The notes below the pieces were generated by a model. The model worked only from the letters and a program-made list of their open reading frames with translations. It was not told the DNA's origin and searched no databases. This document shows positions 57,565 to 64,000 of a stretch of DNA of 64,000 nucleotides, piece after piece (the stretch's first letter is position 1; every line of letters begins with the position of its first letter). Source of the stretch: Absidia repens (Eukaryota > Mucoromycota > Mucoromycetes > Mucorales > Cunninghamellaceae); assembly GCA_002105175.1 (NCBI GenBank), contig MCGE01000002.1:992001-1056000 (forward strand), read 5' to 3'. The position numbers and the translations under genes were made by a program.

Positions 57565-60500
57565 CTAGGAATTTTTCTTTTTTTTCTTGTTCTTCTTGTT
57601 CGATTTCCCCTTCGGTGGTCCACTTTCTTGATGCTCGGTTTCAGTACTGTCGTCCTGTTGTGCTTCATCCTGATTAGTGGCGTTGGTGTTGCTATCGTCC
57701 TGTTGTGCTTCATCCTGATCAGTGGTGTTGGTGGTGCTTTCGTCATTGTTTGGTCTGTTAATATTGCTATGATCGTCATTCGCGATATTTTCCCCACCGT
57801 TGTCATCATCGGGCAAAAAGTGATTTTGAAAACGTTCCAATATAGATTTCGCTCGTTTCAGAGTATCTTCTTCATCAGTAAGAGCCATAATTCCGTCAAT
57901 GAGAGGTTTTATATTTTGATAGTTGGATTTCCAGAATTGCGTCGTTTTTTCTTTCTTGTTTTCATTCAAAGCTATTTATAAAAAATATAAGAGTTGAAAA
58001 ATACGAAGTTGAGTTCATGTTCCAACATGTATATTAATATATATTGACGCCCGTCTGTGCTGTTTTTACCATGCCCACTTAAATTGTCTATTGCCCGGAT
58101 AATATGTCGTCGCAAATCTTTTGTAGCATTTGCGCTTTGTCCCATTGCCAAAAGTGTTGGTATCACATTGTAAGAATCACTTCGTTCTTCTTGTTGTTTT
58201 CCTTCGAGTTTCATATTGGGTATACTGGTTGTCGCGAGCATCTTGTCTTTGTTTTCGTCATATAGAGCCAGATTCGCCAAACACCGTGCAACATGGCGAT
58301 GTGTTTCCAAATGGGATGGGAATAATGATGGGACATTGCAAATATATTGGAGAAGTCGAGGCTGAGCCATGAGAATCACCTGTGATTCCTCTGAAGACGG
58401 AAATTAATAATAATGTGAGCATAGGAATAAAAATTACGGACAGCAGACAGGTTAAAATTGGGGACTTACGATTTGTAGCAAAATTGGCCTAGAAAAAAGA
58501 GAAATAAAATTGTATTAGATAAGTGCTGTAAATGATAAAACTAGCTGTTTTCCCCCTCTTCTTACCAAAGCACAACATATATGAGACACAGCAGCAGTGT
58601 AGGGAGCTTGATCGGATTTGCTAACATGCACGGAAGATACAGCACGCCTAGAGTCCTGTTCACCTTTATCGCTGGAGGATAAATAGTAAGCAATATCAGA
58701 TTGGCGTAAATCATTTGAGTCATCGAAATTGGGGCCAGTTTGAGGCAACAAAACAAGCACAGATAAAAGCGAGCGGACTTTTCCATTCCCAAGAAGTATA
58801 GGTTTGTATTTATCTAAAACAAGTACCAATTTAAATAAGTGGATTTCTTATTCTTCATGTTCTTTCTCTTGTTTTCCCTATTCTAGATCTTACCATTCCT
58901 TAAAGACAAATAGGCCACCGTTTTAGCAATGTATTTCTTCACTTCATCGTTTTTCGATGTCACCGCCAACATCAATTTATTTGAATTACGCAATTGCTCG
59001 ATCACGCTAGCTTGATTTGACACTAAAAGAAATATATGTTTTAGTCAACATGACTACAGGATTGTTTTATAGCTATTACCTGTTGAACTGATGAAGGAGA
59101 TCGATTTTGCAGCCAAGCCTTGTATCACAGATTCTCGTTCTTTCCATTGTTCTTGATAATCTGATCCGATTCCTTTCATATTTTGTTCATGTTGTTTTTC
59201 GGTCAAAGGAAAGCTATCATCGCTAGTCGTCCGGTCCACAGGGCTATCCATTTTATACATTGTCAGAGAAAAGAGAGTTTCCAAGACGCCGTCTGTAATG
59301 ATTTCTTCTTGGCTAAGAATACCTATATGAATACGCACAATAATGAAAAGGATCGATCAGCCGCCTTTCTTTGAACAAAAGCCGCAAAATAATTCTTACC
59401 TGCTTTTGCCAGTTGATAAATCACGTGTGTGCAGTTGATGATGATTTCCAAATAAACGGTATAATGATCGATATCTTCTACGGTGAGTTGCTTCGTAACT
59501 GTTTCAGTGGATGATGAGTGTGTGCCTGTGCTAGAAGGTGATGCTGAAGCTATTGATGCTGTCGGTAGTTTTTTGTCATTAATTCCGTTGACGTTTTGCC
59601 GATCATGTATGTAATGCCGGAGTAATTGTAACAGCGGAGGAAGTGCCCACTTTGTAATGATAACAGGTCGAATCGATTCTGTATATAATCAGATTGAAAA
59701 TGATTGCATACAATTAATATTCTATCCCCAAGTATAATATTTGCCTCAAATAGTACTTACCTTTTTCCGCCAGCATCGCTAAATTTGTTGTAACAAGATG
59801 ATGAATTTCGGTGTTTGTAGACGTCCGACAGAGCCATATCAGTGCATCAATACCGCCGTGTGCCACCATGTTATGCAGATCCTTATCTAATAAAAGAGAA
59901 GAAGTTCATTTTTAGTAAAATATATGATACAAATCTATTACTTTTCTTGATGCGTTACCTTCCTCTTTTTCGGTCAATTCTAACAGCCCTCTTGCTCCAT
60001 GGATCTATACCCAATGTAAAAAAAAGCAAAATTAATAAACCAAGCCTACTTTAATACTTTAATCTTACCTGTGTCGATAATCCATGATCTTCATCGATAG
60101 CATAGGTTACCAAATAAGCGACTTCGAAGCAATCGTTGCAAACTCGGACTGGGCGATTACCGTATCCAAGCTGTGGCAAAGGTACTTTCCTTGAAGAGCA
60201 ATCATGACAGTATATGTTCCCACTAAATTATATACATCGAAATCAAAATCAAATGTTAGTAAAAATATAAACTTGCCCATTTAAATAGATCCAGAACTAC
60301 TCTCCATCCATAACTTTTCGCTTCGTTTCCGACCTCTTTCCTTACCAATGACGACAGTGATGCTGAGAAAGGAGATGACAAAGGAAAAAGGGAGAGTTAA
60401 TAAAATAATATTGACATAGAAATAATCCATTTTTGGCCGTTCCCTTCAACTTACACGTCTTCGGAGATGACCAAACGCTAAAGCACAAGAAGTACAGTGT

Positions 60501-60571
60501 GATACATCGATATCATTGACCCAAATAGGTCTGGGAAGTAAGAATGTAAGATGATCGTCAGTAGCTTGCAT
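57565..60571 (-). CDS. FYVE zinc finger protein with armadillo-type repeats
   Basis: About ten exons, start ATG 60571 (117-nt first exon). A canonical FYVE domain starts near residue 17: the W..D motif WVNDIDVSHC, CTSCALAFGHLRRR, the R-HHCR-CG core HHCRHCGNIYCHDC, the basic patch SSRKVPLPQLGYG, and RVCNDC. It should bind PI3P on endosomal or vacuolar membranes. The core HHCRHC is carried by a 17-nt microexon (60346-60362). The middle is alpha-helical with armadillo/HEAT-like pieces (HRHVARCLANLALYDENKDK, HHLVTTNLAMLAEK, HIIRAIDNLSGHG). The C-terminus has an acidic Asp/Gln/Thr tract with a near-duplicate unit (DQDEAQQDDS then NQDEAQQDDS) and a Lys-rich end (KKNKKKKKNS). I do not know a named fungal orthologue. 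The start is not fully certain because an open frame continues upstream. Confidence 0.78.
60346..60362 (-). other. 17-nt microexon encoding the FYVE HHCR core
   Basis: The exon CATCACTGTCGTCATTG lies between a CAG acceptor (60363-60365 on the minus strand) and a GTAAGG donor. Flanking introns are 92 nt (60363-60454) and 123 nt (60223-60345). Joining it restores RRR-HHCRHC-GNIYCHDC; skipping it would shift the frame and destroy two zinc-ligand Cys and the HH pair. Confidence 0.85.
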
Positions 60572-61661
60572 GACTGTTTCTAAATGTTGGCAAAATATAA
60601 GAGTATCTGTATTAATTGCTGCGTTATGTAGGAGTATAAGGTGATATATAATATATACAGAAAAAAAAATTGATGGGTGTAAAAGGATAGTGAAAGAAGA
60701 AAAGGAAAAGGGAGTTGGTTCCAAGGTGAAAATGGCCAACTTTCCATCTTGTAATTTTAAAGCCCGCGATCCGCTGACATTGTCGATAATTTGAGGACGA
60801 AACAAATTCTTACCCTGACAGCCAAAACCAGCCATACTCTCCTTGATACCTCCTTGATGACTAACAGTGAGTAATATAATTGCTGCTTGAAGCACTTAAA
60901 ATTCATTTTTATTCAATATGGTCCAAATTTCATTAAATGATGAATATCCCTGCCAAAGCTGTTTTGCCTTACTGTTGTGTGAGGAAACGAAGTTGTTTGT
61001 ACTTTTGAGATTTGATAACTTAATGTCAGCGCACAATATATGCCCCTTGCGGTTTGAAATGTTTTTACCATGGCAGGAGGACATAAAGTTCTGGGAAATT
61101 TTTTAAAATAAAAATGAAATAGGGCACCACATACGGTTGAAGTTTCAAATACAAATGATCGTGGCAAACTGAATGTACACTTTCTCTTGCATCCATCTTA
61201 TTGATGTCACATGTACGTATTTGCTGTATTTATTTTATCATTCTCTTTTGTTCTACAAATACAGTCTATGCCGGTACCTATTTTGCTGCGTCGCTTTTAT
61301 TGTTGCATGAATGTAGATATGTGTTACGAGCCCATGATAATAAGTGTTTTCCCACGAATTTCACTTCATAAATCTATCCCTAGTCCTTTTGGTTATTTCC
61401 CAAAAGCTACTGCTAATCACCCCAATTATTCAAAAATACTCCCCACAACATTAAAGAAATCATTTTTTTAATAGACATATCGAAAGGACAATATTGAATA
61501 TGTTTTTTATTGGATGATGTATATAAAATGAAGGATAAAGATACAATGCGAGGGTTTATACTATAATAACAATTGTAATCTTGTAACAAAGGGTAGTGTA
61601 GATAGATATAAAATATAAAATATAAAATAAAAGATGTGTGTATAGGTAGGGGTGCTAAAAT
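60572..61661. other. Intergenic, FYVE-ARM promoter and reductase 3' UTR
   Basis: On the minus strand an open frame continues upstream of ATG 60571 to about 60895. It contains TATATATTATATAT and a pyrimidine-rich leader, which fits promoter or 5' UTR better than protein. A possible tiny upstream exon ending at GTAAGA near 60816 cannot be excluded. The right half shows no gene. Confidence 0.4.
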
Positions 61662-63627
61662 CTAAAATTCAAAGGTTTCATGATGATAGTTCCATTTTCT
61701 TTCCACAGCTTGATTGATCACAGCAGTCATAAATTGATCAGAGCCACAGGTATGCACAAAGACACTCTTCTGTTCAGGGATGGTATCCAGACAGTCGCTA
61801 ATCTTGGGTCGGCTGCCATACACAGTCTTGTCAAATCCAGAAAAATTTCCTTCGCCAAGAGGTTCACGGGTCACATAAAGAGATAAATCCAAAGTCAAAG
61901 GGCAGATAGCAGCGGCTGCACGTTCTCTCCAATAAGCAATTTGGTCGCTAAAGGCTTCGATTTCAATACTAGAGCGAACCACCCACACCAATTGGATATG
62001 ACGGGTCATCACGGTCGGGACACCAGCACAGCGTCGTTCCACACAGTCCTTGATTAAAGTCAATGCCGGGGTGATACCAATACCAGCAGCATAGCAACTG
62101 AGCACCTTGTAGTCTTGATATTCCAAACGAGGACCATAAGGGCCATCCACCTTGAAGTGTAAGTCATTATTTTGATCAGCATGGTCAAGCAAGTTGCGAG
62201 TAAATCCACCCAAGGCCTTGATATGTAAAGACGCCACCATGTTCGATGACGAAGAAGTATCAGCAATGGCTGCGGCACCACGTCGTCGCAAATTCACGGT
62301 GTCCAATGAGAGATTGTCATCTGTGTCCAAGGAACCGGCATTGTTATTGTTTTTAGATGAGTCCATTCCAGTCTTCTTTTCGTCAGTTGGAGTGATGGTT
62401 TCGTTGATAATAGAAGATTCCGCTGATGATGGTAGTGATGAGCTGCCTCGGGAGCCACGGAAGACTTCAGAGATGGTCATAGGATGCCAGTTTGCGAATT
62501 GCCATTTGCACCATGCCTTGCCTTTTTTTGCCATTGCCACAAACACATACTGACCAGGTTGATACCGACCGGCGAGACGGGCGTGGTCAAACAAGACGCG
62601 GACAATGCCTTCCTGCTTTTCAGATTTCGCCACTGCAGGGCTAATTTGGATAGGAACGACAGGAATGAACCAGGATTGATAAGATCGCCAGCACCGATCA
62701 GCTACCCACAAAATCACCACTGGCATAAAGTAGACAAAACACATGACTTCATGAATACAGACAAAGATAATGGCCACTATGATACCAACAATGTGAGCAT
62801 AGTAGAAAAATTCAAAAAAGTTGCGGCGAATGTAAGCAAAGGATGTCGCAAATAAAAGGAGGAATCCCAACATAGCAATTGTGCCTGAGGTTTGTTCCAA
62901 GTCATAGAATAATGTATCAGCGGCAATATAGGTCTTTTGATAACCATGGAGCCTAACAGATAAAGACGAAAGAAAGAACAGAAAAAAAAAAAAAAAAAAG
63001 AGTGAGGGTGCGTTTTTAAAACACCGAGTTTTTTTTCTAGGGCAGGTCAACTTACATTCGCCAGACAAAGTGAGGAATAAATTCCAATAAACCGATCCGG
63101 GCTAACCAACGGTGATATGGAATCATTTGTTCAAAGGTAAAACCAGACATAGAAGAAAGAAGAGAATTACGTGAAGCCAACATGAAGACAAAGCCCCAAT
63201 TGACCATTCCAATAAAGGCACCACGTCGATCAAACTTTCCAATAACTTCTAATTGATAGGTAGAATACGCAGGGTCCCATTTGAAAGGGGCAAAAAACAC
63301 CCAAATCAAATTGATAGAAATAAAAAGCGACAAACCCACAATATGCTTGATGGCAATCATATCAGTTACCCATGGAATGGAGACCACTCGATCTAAAGGT
63401 CTTAACCATCGTTCCCAGGGCAATGTAGGGTCAAAGGATGAGTCATCAATAGGGAGTGCTGAATTTCCATCTTGCTTTTTAGAGAGTTGTAATTGTTTTC
63501 TACGATGCAAGAAGAGTCGCCAGCGGTTGAATTGATGACCAATACAATAAAGGGTAAACAGTCCCCACCAGAAGAAGGCATAACTGTACCCAGCAATATG
63601 ATACGTGGAAGTTGTTTTTAACTCCAT
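61662..63627 (-). CDS. Ferric-reductase-type transmembrane flavocytochrome b
   Basis: Two exons with an intron near 62954-63053; start ATG 63627 (MELKTTS). It moves electrons from NADPH through FAD and two b hemes across the plasma membrane, normally to ferric chelates. Several membrane helices precede the heme domain. The four heme His are present at the expected 14-residue spacings: YHRW to PHFVW, and YAHIV to CIHEV. The FAD site WHPMTIS is followed by the NADPH-binding YAAGIGITPALTLIK and the C-terminal HTCGSDQFM motif, which ends the protein at HHETFEF. A Ser/Asp/Asn-rich insert of about 70 residues lies between the FAD and NAD lobes. There are no EF-hands or peroxidase domain, so FRE-type is more likely than NOX/DUOX. 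Metal specificity is inferred. Confidence 0.85.
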
Positions 63628-64000
63628 AATGATAATCCAAATCAATAAGTAGTGGGGGGGGGGGAAAAAAAAAGAAGAAGAAAAGGCGCCTAACAGAGTG
63701 AAAAAGAAAATTTATACAAAAATAGGTGATTTTTTAATTCATCCAATCATTTCGATCAGATTAGAAAAAAAAATCTGATAACTAGTTTTTTTTATCGGCT
63801 GGGTGACGGACCATAAAAAAAAGAAGACACCTTTGACAGGGGGGATGCTTCGATTGATTTCATTCTCATGCGATATATCGCATTCCCATTGCTATTTATT
63901 GTACGTTACATTATTTTATTACTTGATCAAATGCATGATCATAAGTTAGCACCCATCCTAGCCAAAACTCTTTTGCTATTCTTTTATACATCTAAACGTA
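63628..64000. other. Reductase promoter region
   Basis: A G-run (63653-63664) next to A-rich sequence lies just upstream of the reductase ATG. The rest is AT-rich. No gene and no recognised iron-responsive GATA cluster can be claimed with confidence. Confidence 0.4.

Noticed and set aside
60446..60895. Upstream extension of the FYVE protein to an ATG at 60895
   Set aside because: The extension is hydrophobic, spans a TATA-like run and a pyrimidine leader, and contains both donor- and acceptor-like sites. The family domain needs only the start at 60571.
61211..61471. Plus-strand open frame of 86 codons between FYVE-ARM and the reductase
   Set aside because: It has no motif, no splice context and no codon bias. 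It lies in the expected UTR and intergenic DNA.

Overview
The window looks like nuclear DNA of an early-diverging filamentous fungus, most likely in Mucoromycota (Mucorales-like). The evidence is AT-rich intergenic DNA, many short GT..AG introns of about 70-120 bp, a TEF1 gene with strongly C-ending codons, long CAA/CAG glutamine runs, and a gene set seldom found together in yeasts: a mitochondrial CLPB/SKD3 homologue with ankyrin repeats, a concentrative nucleoside transporter, a universal stress protein and an XLF-type end-joining factor. The genus is inferred, not proven.

Layout, left to right. 0.6-6.3 kb: a PPR protein, a short hypothetical gene and an MKT1 homologue (all minus). 7.7-8.3 kb: copy 1 of an interspersed repeat. 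8.7-17 kb: a long PPR gene split by a one-base frame change, a cis-prenyltransferase (dolichol synthesis) and a polyglutamine-rich fungal transcription factor (all minus). 18.5-21.7 kb: mitochondrial CLPB, divergent from mitochondrial ribosomal protein bL36m. 22.2-26.3 kb: universal stress protein, a hypothetical protein, an XLF/NHEJ1 homologue and quinolinate phosphoribosyltransferase. 27.2-28.05 kb: repeat copy 2. 28.9-33.3 kb: a coiled-coil protein and TEF1 (plus). 34.1-35 kb: repeat copy 3. 35.9-42 kb: inositol-polyphosphate 5-phosphatase, an arrestin-like adaptor and a CTK3-like CTD-kinase subunit. 42.6-43.4 kb: repeat copy 4. 44-51.4 kb: nucleoside transporter, Sec2-type Rab GEF and a Golgi O-fucosyltransferase-like enzyme. 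52 kb: tRNA-Val(AAC), followed by about 5 kb of gene-poor repeat DNA with two LTR-like direct repeats and further copies of the interspersed repeat. 57.6-63.6 kb: a FYVE-armadillo protein and a ferric-reductase-type flavocytochrome.

Most genes are housekeeping and do not form one pathway. Some share a theme. CLPB, bL36m and the two PPR proteins point to mitochondria. The cis-prenyltransferase and the O-fucosyltransferase-like protein belong to glycosylation. Sec2, FYVE-ARM, arrestin and the 5-phosphatase belong to membrane traffic and phosphoinositides.

The least explained material is the roughly 0.7-0.9 kb interspersed repeat. It is non-coding, and its copies share a CACGTG head, a stem-loop and a polyadenylation signal at nearly fixed spacing. 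I see no CRISPR array, rRNA, reverse transcriptase or transposase.
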